Source of the DNA: Fusarium oxysporum f. sp. lycopersici 4287
Taxonomy: Eukaryota > Ascomycota > Sordariomycetes > Hypocreales > Nectriaceae
Assembly: GCF_000149955.1 (NCBI RefSeq)
Contig: NC_030992.1
Span: forward strand, 1,333,073-1,397,072
DNA length: 64,000 nt
Direction of reading: 5' to 3'
Position numbers and translations under genes: made by a program
The notes under the pieces: model-generated
Database searches by the model: none
Told to the model about the DNA's origin: nothing
Seen by the model: the letters and a program-made list of their open reading frames with translations, nothing else
Shown here: in pieces, positions 45,575 to 56,896 of the stretch
How positions within the stretch are numbered: position 1 is the stretch's first letter
Layout: each line of letters starts with the position of its first letter

Positions 45575-48264
45575 ATCCTGGTGCCAATGGAGCCCGATGT
45601 GGATGCCGGAGGTTCTGGAGTCGTTGTCCAACTGGCAATCTTGTACCGGACCAATCCCAATGGTGTATGTGCAATCACCACGCCTGCTATCATGAGGAGG
45701 GATCTCGTGATGTCCAGCAGCCCGAGGTGGGTATACCAGGCCAAGAGAACGAAAGACCCAGGACCGGAAGAGAACCATTAAGCCCCGTAGTGGACATTGC
45801 CATCAAGACGCCCCCTGTGATACCCGGAATGGATTTCTCGAGTTTTAATGCAGGAGCCTTTTCTTTCATCCAAAGGACACCAGACCAGAGATTGTCGGAC
45901 CAGAGAATATCCGCGGATACCGGTCAATTTTCAAGGATTCCTGCCAGCCAAAACCTCGGTGCTTCTGCCTCAATCCCGGATACCTTGAGCTGGGGTGGCC
46001 TTCTTCGGTCACAGTCTTGCCCTTCTGCTATTCCACCAATACCGGCCCAGTGTTTGATTGCCTCTCAAACCGCATCGACAACCTCATCCGCCCAAGCCAA
46101 ATATCTCCGGCCGTTTGCAGGAAAGGGACTTCACACACTTAATGGACTTACAGCAGAGAAACCTCCTTCTCCAACTCAGGCCAATACCCAGGATGTTCCA
46201 CCAACTTCTGTGCCTCAGAACCAGGCGCCACCAGCCGACTCTTTTACGTGGACTTCCCAGGACTACAAACCACCCGACACTCCCCGCGCAAGCACACCAA
46301 CCCAGTCCGAACACCGAGCTACAGCTTTCAATGCAGCTGTTTCGCGTCGCGCTTTCAAGAACCTATCTGATATTGTCAGCGGCCACGACCAGCGTTTAGA
46401 TCGGCTGGAGACGGTCTCATTCACAGCAGCGGGACATGAGGAATGCCACGAAAAGCATGATCACGCCGACATTCGCATGACTGATTTAGAAAGTCGCGTT
46501 GAGGAAGTGGAAAAACTTGTTAATGATAACAAGAGCCTTCTTAACGACAGCAATAGCGTTACGTCTCGCCGTGGCGATGACGCCAGTGTGATATCGGTAT
46601 CGACCAGCACTACGAGTCGGCCAACCCACTCACAGGAGCTTTGGAGTCAGGTCCAATCTCTACAAGCACAGGTGGTGCAATTACAGTCGCTGATGCCATC
46701 CCCGAATCATCCATTTGAGATCGAGGTGGTCTTTCTGCCTTTCCCCCTCAAAAAGGTATGGCAGGAGGCACAGCAGTTCAAGAACGAGCCACAAATCTCC
46801 AACGATGACTGGACGCAATTACCCATGACGCACAGCACTGCAACTCTACGGTCTGAGATGTCGCTTTACCCTGACTGGATGGTCTCAGATCAAGATACGA
46901 AATGGCTTCTACCTAAAGCTTGCGCAGACAAAGGCGTTATTGATCGACGATTGCGCAGCCGTGGTCTAATTAAGACGATATCTGTCAAGGGCTCGGACGC
47001 TCGTAGCGTTACCATGGCTATGAACGCAGCCTTCGGTCACCTCTTTCGCGAGATGAACATTTTCTCTCGTCCACAAGCGACAGATCCTCGCTCATCTTCT
47101 TTTTTGGGACTTCAATCCACTTGGGTCCCCCTTCGCAAAATCCATAAGGATTCACGATTACGTTTCCTCAGTCCTGCTGAGATGATGACTCCAGCTGTGT
47201 GGGATGTTCAGTTCCTGAGCCAAGTCATGATGAGAGCTTCTGAGCCTAGGCTGTTCGTAACTCATCCTGATGCCTACCTTCAGGACTTTCAGGCCTACGA
47301 AATGGGCTGGACGTGGCAGATGCTCAGGGAAATGAGTCCGGTCGCCCCTGATCCATCAGCCTCACTAGACGAAGGCAAACCCTATGAAGAGTGCTGGTCC
47401 TGGGTTGAGCAGCTTGATGAGCCACCAAGTGCAAGCAACTCCATGAGCGTGCGACATGACAAGGCACCAACCTCTTCATCACCATCACAGACCTTTTATC
47501 CAGCTTTGCAGTCAATCAAATCTGCAAGCCCGTCAATGACACGTGCTCAGTCACCGTTGCTCAGCAGACGGGGCTCTCGCCCACCTCACATTAGAACTTC
47601 TTCAATGCCCATGTCTGCCCCAATACAAGCCTCGCCTGCGCTCAGCAGACGCCGCGTTGCGTCATACGGACAGAGCCGTCGCTCGTCTCCAGCTCTGCAT
47701 GCCAACTCCCAGTCGGCAATCATGAAGCGTCGCCGCACAAGATCACCTAGCCATCGTTTCACACCCAGATGGACTGCTTCACCGAGTCCAATGCCTCTTG
47801 GAATTCATGATCGTCAACCAGCGCGTGGCACTACTCCCTTTGCCTATGCTACGCCGTACAGCAATGCCCCTCTCCAGGAACGACCTATTCGCGCAGGAAG
47901 TGCTGCTCCTGTTCCCGCCCAGGATGGCTTCGACGATGACTCTGACTTTAACATCGAGATTTATGAGAGCGGATCCGAAGACATGGAAGACGCTGAAAGC
48001 GTGAACGACATGGAGATCGTCACACATAACCAAGCTCTCATAGAGCAAGTTTCGCAGGGCTGGCAGCTTCCAGAAGATGAGCCGTGGCCTGGGATCGAGG
48101 ACCAGCGCGAGGCCTCAGATGGCGAAAACGTTGATCCTCACCAGACTGATCCTGGCAGCAACGTCAGCAGCCAGCCTTCTGAGTATCCCAGTACACAAAA
48201 TGCGTGGCCAGATAACAACGCGGCTGAGTTTCACATTCACGAAGATGACGATAACAGATCATGA
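45448..48264 (+). CDS. large unidentified fungal protein with N-terminal Cys/His cluster, 938 residues
   Basis: A single exon runs from ATG 45448 (TCCAATGG) to TGA 48262-48264. Near residues 35-80 a compact Cys/His cluster, GGACGFVDLNPG then RCGCRRFWSRCP and WCMCNHHACYHEEG, looks like a zinc-binding module. A Pro/Ser-rich linker leads to a short coiled coil at about 320-375 (HADIRMTDLESRVEEVEKLV). A folded region at about 425-640 follows, with FEIEVVFLPFPLKKVW, DDWTQLP and VWDVQFLSQVMM motifs. The C-terminus is rich in Ser/Arg and then acidic (DDDSDFNIEIYESGSEDMED), suggesting a nuclear protein. I do not recognise the family. An overlapping upstream ORF begins 20 bases before the start. Confidence 0.75.
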   Translation: MATTPFDPSHFTPNAFDIYTDAVAIKAPTPSLPGGACGFVDLNPGANGARCGCRRFWSRCPTGNLVPDQSQWCMCNHHACYHEEGSRDVQQPEVGIPGQENERPRTGREPLSPVVDIAIKTPPVIPGMDFSSFNAGAFSFIQRTPDQRLSDQRISADTGQFSRIPASQNLGASASIPDTLSWGGLLRSQSCPSAIPPIPAQCLIASQTASTTSSAQAKYLRPFAGKGLHTLNGLTAEKPPSPTQANTQDVPPTSVPQNQAPPADSFTWTSQDYKPPDTPRASTPTQSEHRATAFNAAVSRRAFKNLSDIVSGHDQRLDRLETVSFTAAGHEECHEKHDHADIRMTDLESRVEEVEKLVNDNKSLLNDSNSVTSRRGDDASVISVSTSTTSRPTHSQELWSQVQSLQAQVVQLQSLMPSPNHPFEIEVVFLPFPLKKVWQEAQQFKNEPQISNDDWTQLPMTHSTATLRSEMSLYPDWMVSDQDTKWLLPKACADKGVIDRRLRSRGLIKTISVKGSDARSVTMAMNAAFGHLFREMNIFSRPQATDPRSSSFLGLQSTWVPLRKIHKDSRLRFLSPAEMMTPAVWDVQFLSQVMMRASEPRLFVTHPDAYLQDFQAYEMGWTWQMLREMSPVAPDPSASLDEGKPYEECWSWVEQLDEPPSASNSMSVRHDKAPTSSSPSQTFYPALQSIKSASPSMTRAQSPLLSRRGSRPPHIRTSSMPMSAPIQASPALSRRRVASYGQSRRSSPALHANSQSAIMKRRRTRSPSHRFTPRWTASPSPMPLGIHDRQPARGTTPFAYATPYSNAPLQERPIRAGSAAPVPAQDGFDDDSDFNIEIYESGSEDMEDAESVNDMEIVTHNQALIEQVSQGWQLPEDEPWPGIEDQREASDGENVDPHQTDPGSNVSSQPSEYPSTQNAWPDNNAAEFHIHEDDDNRS

Positions 48265-49604
48265 GGTTTTCGAAGTACGTTATATATGATTGCTGCCAAA
48301 CAACAGGAAGGCAGCCCTATTTTCAACTCTCTGTACACATGTCCATCTCCACCAATGGTTGGCATTTCCATTATCTTGTGTGTTTATAATTATATGCTTG
48401 GCGTTTTACAGGAAGGTTCTGGTTTATGAGGCGTTCCTGCAATCAAGGTTGGGGGGTGAATGGCGCTAGAGGGGTAACAAGGGCGTACGATTCTATGGGC
48501 TGGATGAGTCAATGCTATTCAGATGAAGTTGGGTGTCCTCTGATTCTGGATATTGGAAGATTGTGCCTTGATAGCGGGAAAAGTTTGTAAATCTGGGAAG
48601 GATCTTTTGTATCACGATATCAGCTCACATCCTCCTCTTTGTCTGAGCTTGTTGAAGGATATACCAAACAAGCAATGTATATTGTTCTATTTGAACCCAT
48701 GGTCCTTATGCTCTGCCTTGTGATGAGAGACGAGAAAGGGAAATGGTTTCAACAGATAAACCCACTCAGTTACCAACTGCGCTCCGAGGTATATTTCAAG
48801 TGACCAATGTGATGCGTCTCATAGCTATATATCCCCATTTGAACTGTCAATAAGCCATTTAGCTCAGAATTAAAATCCCCATGGCCCGCTTCGAATATGG
48901 ATCATGCTGGGGTGAAAGATCAAGTTACCACAAGAGGAAATAATTAGAGAGGTTAAGTCAGCTTTACCTTTGATATTCAACTCTCCAAAGCGTCGTTCCA
49001 CCACCCCACGTTGTGCTATGGACTGTTTGATCTCTTGTCTTGTCCCACTGACGTGTTAGCGCGGTTAAGCCGAAAATGGCAGCAATTGGGCAGAATAATG
49101 AGTTACAAGATTTAACGTTAGCGTTGACCAAGTACAAGAACAGTACAACATGGTTAAACGGCCAATGCGTTATATCATGACTCTATTTCACCCTTTACAG
49201 TGAGCCAAAGTTGTCTAGGGTACCCAGCAATGCCTCAGCAACCTTTGAAATTACCGCCTAATAATCGTCCGGGGCCCCAATCGATCGATGCCCAAAAAAT
49301 GACGGTGCCATCACCAGTTTCTGTTTCTGTGTGGGCGGCGTCAAATTTTTTACCCGCTAAAGCCATGGCTGTGTCTCCACTAATACTTACGACCGGGAGC
49401 TCTTGCACTCGCAGGCGCGGACACGGGTACCTGTACAACCGTGTACACCAGTTGCTCCAGAAGCAATGGATGCACCTTTTTAAAAAGTCAAGACTCCCGC
49501 CTTTTTCTTCACCTCCACGAAACATCACCACTTCCACCTTCGGCTCGTCGCTTGCATTTACGTCACGTAGAACTTTCTCTTCTTTCTACTCTTCCAACAG
49601 CAAA
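48265..49604. other. intergenic and promoter region of SPE3
   Basis: The last 375 bases contain a TTTTTAAAAAG TATA-like stretch at 49478-49488 and a CT/CA-rich leader. An in-frame open extension of the SPE3 frame runs upstream to about 49200. No other gene or repeat is seen. Confidence 0.5.
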
Positions 49605-51184
49605 ATGTCTTCTGAGGAGATCACCCACCCTACCATCAAGGGTATGTTTTTCTTGCTGTTCATGTCATGTTTTTTTTACTGCCCCACGTTATCCTGCCCC
49701 TCTCTCATGATGATCATCATGCACATGTCTGGTCACTCAATTCTTAACGGTTTCTGCGGGAAGATGAAGCCTATGACCTGATGATTGGTTCTCCTAAGAG
49801 TTCGAGTTCAAAGTCTTGAGCTTATCGCTACACAATGGCGATGGCCTCGGCTCTTCAATCTACACTTCCCCTCCATACAACAAGATCTTTGCATACACTC
49901 CAATTCCCTCAGATTTTTCAATTCTTGTCGGCAAAAGCTAACATTCTCTTCAGATGGCTGGTTCCGAGAGATCTCGGACATGTGGCCCGGTAGGCACATA
50001 CAATCCTTTCAGATAACGGCTTTCAATTCTTACCCTACCAAATAGGCCATGCCATGACCCTCCGTGTCGAGAAGGTCCTCGTCCACGAGAAGAGCAAGTA
50101 CCAGGATGTCCTCATCTTCAAGTCCACCGACTTCGGCAACGTTCTGGTCCTCGACAACGTTATCCAGTGCACCGAGCGTGACGAGTTCTCCTACCAGGAG
50201 ATGATCGCCCACCTCGCCCTCAACTCCCACCCCAACCCCAAGAAGGTTCTTGTCATTGGCGGTGGTGACGGTGGTGTTCTCCGTGAGATCGTCAAGCACG
50301 ACTGTGTTGAGGAGGCCACCCTCTGCGACATCGACGAGGCTGTTGTCCGCCTCTCCAAGGAGCACCTCCCCTCCATGGCCTGCGGTTTCGACCATCCCAA
50401 GTCCAAGACCCACATTGGCGATGGCTTCAAGTTCCTCAACGACTACAAGAACGAGTTCGACGTCATCATCACCGACTCCTCCGATCCCGATGGTCCCGCC
50501 GAGGCTCTCTTCCAGAAGAGCTACTTCCAGCTCCTCCACGACGCTCTCCGCGAGGGCGGTGTCATTACTACTCAAGGTTGTATGTTCCCTATTTTCTTGA
50601 GGAGAGTAACTGGCGTCCCTAGGAACGGCAGAATCGGGGAACCCTCCCGGATCAAAGTTGATCGCTGTGGCTGGGATCTCCCTCGATGGGTACATTTTGG
50701 TGCCGCTTCCCTCCTAGGGGCTCCCAGAAGCTAGTGCTGCTTTCCCAGCTCTGCTTCCGGTAGTCCCGCGATAGCATGCATTTCGTTTGTTGATTAACGT
50801 GTACCGCGTTCGTCCGTTCAGTTCTGCTGTTCCTGATCCGCCATGTTATTGTTGTATTGCATAGTAGTTCTTCTGGGACTACACTGACTCGTTAACTTGC
50901 TTACAGCCGAGAGCCCCTGGCTTCACCTCCCCCTCATCACCCGCCTCAAGAAGGATTGCCAGGCTATCTTCCCCGTCGCCGAGTACGCCTACACCACCAT
51001 CCCTACCTACCCCTCCGGTCAGATTGGCTTCATGGTCTGCTCCAAGGACCCCAAGGCCGATGTCAAGACCCCTCTCCGATCCTGGACCAAGGAGGAGGAG
51101 GACGCCAAGTGCCGATACTACTCTGCTGAGATTCACAAGGCCAGCTTCGTCCTTCCCAAGTTCGCCCAGAAGGCTCTTGAGTAA
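49605..51184 (+). CDS. SPE3: spermidine synthase
   Basis: Four exons (49605-49641, 49954-49989, 50046-50576, 50907-51184) give 293 residues, the family length. The enzyme transfers an aminopropyl group from decarboxylated S-adenosylmethionine to putrescine. Motifs are [58 protein letters not shown] (about residue 95) and [13 protein letters not shown], with the catalytic aspartate at about 168. The end, [16 protein letters not shown], is typical. Introns 1 and 3 are 312 and 330 bp, long for this window; their acceptors (CTTCAG, TTACAG) are clear. It is convergent with the omega-amidase gene 297 bp away. In-frame ATGs upstream could extend the N-terminus, but MSSEEITHP matches known starts. 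Confidence 0.96.
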
Positions 51185-51481
51185 GGCCGTGTACCATGTC
51201 GAAGATCTTTGAGTAGGATGGCTGGCTACTTTTATGAGTTTACGCAGGATAGGGATCAACGGAGATAAAAAAAATGACCAAGGTGGTCACACATAGATTA
51301 ACACGGACGCAAAGGTATATATGTGTTCCAAAAAGGAAAAGACTCTGGCGTTTTACTGCAAATTGAGTCATGAAATAAAGGATTTTGGTCCCTCGCTCAA
51401 TATATCCTACGTCATTGTCCCGTGGTGCATTTCGATCTTAGCTTTTATATGCCGCTCAAAGGGGTAGCAGTCTCGAGACTC

Positions 51482-52492
51482 TCAAGGCTCCTCAAACTGA
51501 ATCTTTCCCTCGCTTACATCAGGGTATACATCAAACCTTCGTTGAGTGTTCAATGGGATGTTCTTCCTCGCTTCGGTAATCTTCTCAGGGTCGAGTTCCC
51601 AGTCGACAGTGGTCTCCTTCTCGTCTGCTTCAACCTGAACCTGCGCCATTGGGTCGGCGACAAGACTGTGGCCGTAAGCAGGATAGCCCGTTTCAGCGCG
51701 TGCGGGACTGCAGAGAGCTACATAGAGCTGGTTATCGGCAGCTCGAGCTCTACCGAGCAATTGCCAGTGAAGAGGGCCGGTTGTGGTGTTGAAAGCACCA
51801 GGATAGATAAGGGCAAAGGCACCCTTTCGAGCTGCAATGGTGGCTAGTTCAGGGAAGCGAACGTCGTAGCAGATAGCAACAGCAATCTTGCCGTACTCAG
51901 GAAGATCAACAAGTGTCACCTTGTTACCAGGGCTGAGAATATCTGACTCGCGGAATGTGATTTTGCCAGGGATGTCGATATCAAAAAGATGCACCTTGCG
52001 ATGTGTACCCAACAAGGCACCGTCGGGCCCAAAGATGAGAGTTGTGTTATAATACTTCTTCGTATCCGGGCTGTATTCTGGAATTGACCCACCAACGAGG
52101 TAGACTTTGTTATCAGCGGCCATTGCAGAGAGGGCGTGATAAGAGGGCGCAGCATCGTTAGACGGCGGACTAGGTTGTAGAGTCTCTGCATATTGAGGGA
52201 AGTGATCTGTTCCATAAGGCGAGTTGAAGCATTCTGGCAGAACAACAATCTTTGCTCCCAAAGAAGCTGCTCGGGCGACGTGTGAGGCTGCACTATCGAG
52301 GTTGGCCTTCTTGTCAGAGCCAGAAGCGAGTTGAATGAGAGACAGCTTGACACGCTGCTTAAGAACTGGTTCAGTGATAGACGACATCTTGCGGATGATG
52401 GAGGGGTTGCTTCGTTGGAATAGTGAGAGCGGTGATACTGAGGTCGTTAAAGATCGAGATGCAAGCGCGAGTCGGCTAAGGACAGTTCGCAT
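51482..52492 (-). CDS. NIT3: omega-amidase (Nit2/Nit3-type nitrilase)
   Basis: A single exon of 336 residues from ATG 52492. The nitrilase triad is visible: Glu87 in VVLPECFNSPYGT, Lys166 in HRKVHLFDIDIPGK and Cys208 in AVAICYDVRFPE. ECFNSPYG, YPGAFNTTTGPLHW and SPARAETGY match human NIT2 and yeast Nit3, which hydrolyse alpha-ketoglutaramate and alpha-ketosuccinamate, products of glutamine and asparagine transamination. This differs from the deaminated-glutathione amidase branch. The first 35 residues (MRTVLSRLALASRSLTTSVS onward) are Arg/Ser-rich and lack acids, like a mitochondrial presequence. A second in-frame ATG at residue 36 (MSSITEP) matches the usual cytosolic start. Two isoforms are plausible. 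Confidence 0.93.
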   Translation of the reverse strand: MRTVLSRLALASRSLTTSVSPLSLFQRSNPSIIRKMSSITEPVLKQRVKLSLIQLASGSDKKANLDSAASHVARAASLGAKIVVLPECFNSPYGTDHFPQYAETLQPSPPSNDAAPSYHALSAMAADNKVYLVGGSIPEYSPDTKKYYNTTLIFGPDGALLGTHRKVHLFDIDIPGKITFRESDILSPGNKVTLVDLPEYGKIAVAICYDVRFPELATIAARKGAFALIYPGAFNTTTGPLHWQLLGRARAADNQLYVALCSPARAETGYPAYGHSLVADPMAQVQVEADEKETTVDWELDPEKITEARKNIPLNTQRRFDVYPDVSEGKIQFEEP

Positions 52493-53242
52493 CGTTTAAA
52501 AGTAAAACCAGCAAGTTATGAAGATGGCGAAAGATATGGAAATAGTGATGAGGGTTGGTGCCGGCATCGGGGTACGAGTGATGTGATCCAATGGAAGTGG
52601 GGGTGGGGTTCATTACCAAATAGTAAAGCTCTCGGTATGACGCGGGGCAAGAGGAGGAGATGCTATTCGTCAAATGCTGTATTAATGAATGAGTTGACCA
52701 AGAGACAACCATTGAATAGCCTACAGCTACCACGATAATTTGAGAGATTATTTAGGGGAACCGCAGTGTTATTAAGATAAGGAGATACACATGAGTTACA
52801 GAGAACCTCATACGAATCACTCAACAGTTGACGACCCAGGCAAATCGGTTGTATCTCAGGCGCTCTAGGCTTGATGTCGAGTATACGAGTTAAAAAACAG
52901 ATCGGCACAGCTACAAATGTCATATTTCGAGAGAATTTTATTTCTTAAGGAGTGAGATTAGCTGCCAATTGTTGCTCCTGTAGCAGCACAGCTTCATCCT
53001 TCAAACCAAAGATCAGAGTAAATCAAGTCAAGCCTCGAAACGAGTGACACCAGACAAATGACAGCCATAACCAAAATCGCCCCATAGCTAGATTTCCACT
53101 CCAATAAAAGCAAATCACATGGTATCTCAAACGATTGAGTGTGCACACTTGTATGTAGCCTGATACGGCTGTCCCCTCTCATACATGTCCTGAAAGACAT
53201 TTCTTAGCAAGACTGGCCATGGTCTGCCATGAGGTAAAGTGA
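52493..53242. other. intergenic region upstream of the omega-amidase gene
   Basis: The omega-amidase promoter and the 3' region of the small cysteine-rich gene share this stretch. The sequence is unremarkable and no gene is recognised. Confidence 0.5.
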
Positions 53243-53576
53243 TCAAGAACGACGACCATAGATACTGAAGCCACTTGAGCCTCCGTGAGAACGGCCATGC
53301 TGGCCACCTCTGGACGGAGGAGGTGGTGGAGGAGTGGTGCCTCCTTGAACCTGGGGAGGGGAGGATCCTGTAGCGAGATAGCTGTAGGAAACTCTACGAA
53401 GTTTTGTTCCATGGCAGGCCTGGCATAACCCACTGCTTCAGAGTCAGTAAAGCTGAGATACAACGGGGAGGGTAGTGAACATACGACCCACGCTGGAAGG
53501 ATCCAGCACATAGATCGCAGGTAATCCAAGTCATGCCTTCATCATCAAAGACGTAGGAGGATAGAGAAGAAGCCAT
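53243..53576 (-). CDS. small cysteine-rich protein with Gly/Pro tail, unidentified
   Basis: Two exons (53576-53485, 53432-53243) join across a 52 bp GTATGT...AAGCAG intron with a CTGACT branch-like element, giving 93 residues. It starts MASSLSSYVFDDEGMTW. A CDLC motif in the first exon and CQAC at the start of the second form a CxxC-x(~12)-CxxC pattern that could bind one zinc as a ribbon. The tail is Gly, Pro and Ser-rich (TTPPPPPSRGGQHGRSHGG) and ends FSIYGRRS. The splice restores a frame that is otherwise broken, which supports a real gene. I recognise no named family. It is too short and split for simple ORF calling. Confidence 0.65.
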
Positions 53577-56500
53577 GGTAAGTGATGTCAGGAGTTGTTG
53601 CCGTTTGTGGTGTTTGAGTTTGGTAGTCAGTTGAGTTTCTTATTTTTCCAAATCTTTCATTGTAGCATCAGGAAGGCCTATCTATATATATATATATAGT
53701 CTCAACCTGGAGAGCATCAGCTTCGGCCATAGTATGTATCAGACAGCCAATGTGACAGAGGCTATGTTCATCGTTCAAAACGGCCACCAACACACCGCCT
53801 CACAAACACCACGAAGGCGAGAATTGACATGGAGCGTCATATCATGTCTGTCAGAGTTGGTAGCCGTTGTCAAGATGCCGGCTGCAACCGGGTCTTGTGA
53901 TGGCGATCGGGTCAAGGATGCTTGGTTGCCTTAATCGGGCTCAAATCCCTAGACAATCTGTTTCGTGCCCGAACTTAACGGCACTCATCTGAGCCGGGAT
54001 GCAAATTCACATATCTGGGGTCCTGGGTTTGGGCCTCATTTCCAAACGCACATCCCTACACCAGCTCCTGTCGGCCCCGAACTACAGCACAAACTTGGCC
54101 GAATAGCTGCGCTTTGTGGCTTTTGCACTTCATGCAACTCTCCTTCGGTCTGTACCAAGAGCGCCTCCTGGACCGCGTCGTCGGTGCTTATATGGAGGTA
54201 AAATGCCTCGAAATGTTGACCGGTTGCGGAGGCGTCCGGCAAATCACAATCCATCCTGACCAACTCTGACGGCTTGCTGCATGATCGCAAGGTTGTGCCT
54301 CATACCCCGAGCTTTTGCGACGAACCAGGTTAAGCGGACTCTGTGACTTCGGCTGAACTCATGCAGCTTCGCGGGTATTGAAAGACGCCATTTCTCAAAT
54401 AGCTGTGCTATTGCGTGCATGCCTAAGTAGTTGCAGCAGCCATGATATTACATGCCCAACACCCTTAACAGATGCTGGAAATTCTGGAAAGCGCTCATCT
54501 GGTGGGTGTCACATATTGACTCTGAGGGACAGACCGACCGCGTCTCGTGAAGTGTCAGCTAGTAGCCTTGCTTGAAAGGGGGCGTAGAAGGCGATATATT
54601 CGCATCACCTGAAATCTTGCTATCACGTCGGTGTATAGTTTAAGTATACGAAACCGAGACCCTGAGAGGATCCTAGTCTTGGCCATCATGCTGTGTCCAT
54701 CCTGACTCTTATCCGGTGCAACCTCCCGATAAGTGTCGGGCCTCTCCAAATGGCATAGTTCACCAGTTGACCGACTTTCCTGATGGCAGCCGCGTTTGTC
54801 GTTATTTGCTGCATCAAGTGAGCCCAAAGGTTGTCCCAGAGACAGAACCAAGTACACGAAGCCACGACATCGTTGTCAACATGCCACTCTTGTACGCCCA
54901 TCAATAACCTGACCGGTCAAAAGACGTATGTTATCCATCGGTCAAGCCAAGACTGGAAATAAGGAAGGAAACAGTAAGCTTGCTGTGATGTTTCGATACG
55001 CAAAGTCATGCACCTCTTCGTTAGCTCTGCCTCTGTGTTACCCCCAACTACTTCAAACCTTCTCTGTTGAGCCTTCGAGTGTCTGCCCACCAACGCTTTG
55101 TAATCGGGAAAGTCATGGCCAACAGAAGTCTCAACCAATCTCGGCTGTCTTATCGATCAATACCGTCTCTTGCCTTGGCTCGGCTTAAGATACTGCAAGG
55201 ACGAGACTATTCACAGTCTGACCACCCAATCCATGCCGTGTCGTTTCCAATGGGTGATACCGGGTACATCATCCATCGCTAAGGAAAAGAATAGTCAAAG
55301 ATAACGAGGTCGGAGATGTTGATCCCGGGGTTGTTGCACGGATGGCCTTGCAGACACCTTTGCCGATTTAACAGGATACTTCTTATCCTGAGCCTCAAAC
55401 CATGCACATTCACCTGGGGATGCTTATTCGTGTTTGATGACGTCTGAGCTCATCAAAAGACCGTCAGATGACCTCGACGCAGGAGACTTTTCGATCACCA
55501 ATCAGAGAAGGTACGTAGTGGCTCGAACAGTAGTTTTTCTTATCTCTGATAGTATCTATCATTGTATCTCAGCCCCAAGATCGGTGATGTGTCGATTCAA
55601 AAAACATGAAAGTCAGCTGAACTATACCAGTACTCGGCGCTCGCTGTTATTGAAGGGGGTGGAGCCGTCAGGGGCTATCAGCTAGACTCCGTTCCGTTTT
55701 AGAAGTCTGCAGTCAGTCCCAACTGACCTGATGATTCAAGTATGATGACAGCGAAGAGAAAGAAATTCCTCCAGTTTTGAGGGTCACGTAGGACATGCTG
55801 TGTATGTCTCAAAACTTCCGAAGGGCTTGATTTCAACAGGCCGTATTGAACCTCCAACGGCGTCACACGACAGTTGGACCTGCATCTGTGATGTTATCGT
55901 GAAATGATCTGATAATTCATTCAAAGTCGGTTTGAAATTGACGCAGGCAAAAGGTGCCATTCTTTGCCTTTGACGTTGTGCAATAACTCCCAGTTGGTGC
56001 ACTCAGACATACAGCTCAGTGACAGAATGAGATCGTGATTCCGTGGACATACACTTGCTGCCCAATAGACGGTTACTGCATTTGCAGCTGCTCTAACATC
56101 AGACTCTCGTCATTCCCTCCAACATAACGTCCATTTTCCTGTAGCTGAGTGTTACAACGGCCCGACCACGCGAGAATGACAAGTTGACGTGACCAAAAAA
56201 AGGTTGGGTCAGTCATACCATCTGTTCTGCCAGGAGCTGTTGTTGATGCAAATGCCCTATGAGGTGGGCAGGCGGGTGTTGTTGAACGAGCTGCAGAGAC
56301 GGGTGATGGCATGGGCGAAACCACGATGAGCCTGTGCGACCGGTTACACAAACAATGCCCGTCGCGCAAATTACGCCCTTTTCAGACAATATGGGTCTCG
56401 TAGTAACTTGGCGAGGTTCTGCTAGAAATTTCTGGCCTTTTCGGACTTTTGGTTGAACTTGGTCTGCATGATCGTTGTGGTATGCACTTGCAAGTGTCCA

Positions 56501-56896
56501 CATTGTGGCATAATGGTTCACAAACGCTACCACTGATTAAGCTGAAAGCACGGAGAGAATCATGTCGTGGCAATATTTCGTGTATTTTTTTAATGCTTGA
56601 GAATCAACTTTGCTGTTGATATTCATGTCAGAGAGTCAGTTGTTCAAATTATGGAAGGACGATGCGACGTTGCGCTACATGGGGGAAGTCCTAGTACCGT
56701 TTAAGTGCATAGCTTGGTTGTTGCATATCGTTTCCATGCGCGTCGTTCTTCGCGGTGGAGAGGAGGCTTTGGAGTAGGGAATTAGAGCTTGGGAACTTGA
56801 TAAATGCTTTGTTTCTCGACCTTCCTTGACGAAAAGTCCTGGGACAACTATCAAGACCATGAGCTGAGCTTACGCGACTGATTTTCCGCCTTCGAA
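53577..56896. other. long intergenic region, no supported gene
   Basis: 3.3 kb between the small cysteine-rich gene and LST8. It holds a short (TA)n run at 53684-53698 near the promoter of the former. Several frames of 60-106 codons exist on both strands, such as 54555-54857(-) and 55434-55685(+). Some have protein-like composition, but none has an ATG, splice signals and family match together. Decayed gene remnants are possible. Confidence 0.4.
53684..53698. repeat. (TA)n dinucleotide repeat
   Basis: A short TATATATATATATA run about 110 bases upstream of the small cysteine-rich gene's ATG. It could act as a TATA element on either strand. Confidence 0.7.

Noticed and set aside
50030..50695. 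221-codon minus-strand frame rich in Val, Leu, Gly and Glu
   Set aside because: Antisense shadow of SPE3 exon 3, caused by its strong third-position C bias.
54917..55138. Protein-like minus-strand frame of 73 codons
   Set aside because: It starts with TTG, and a stop lies about 20 bases upstream; no ATG or matching exon was found.
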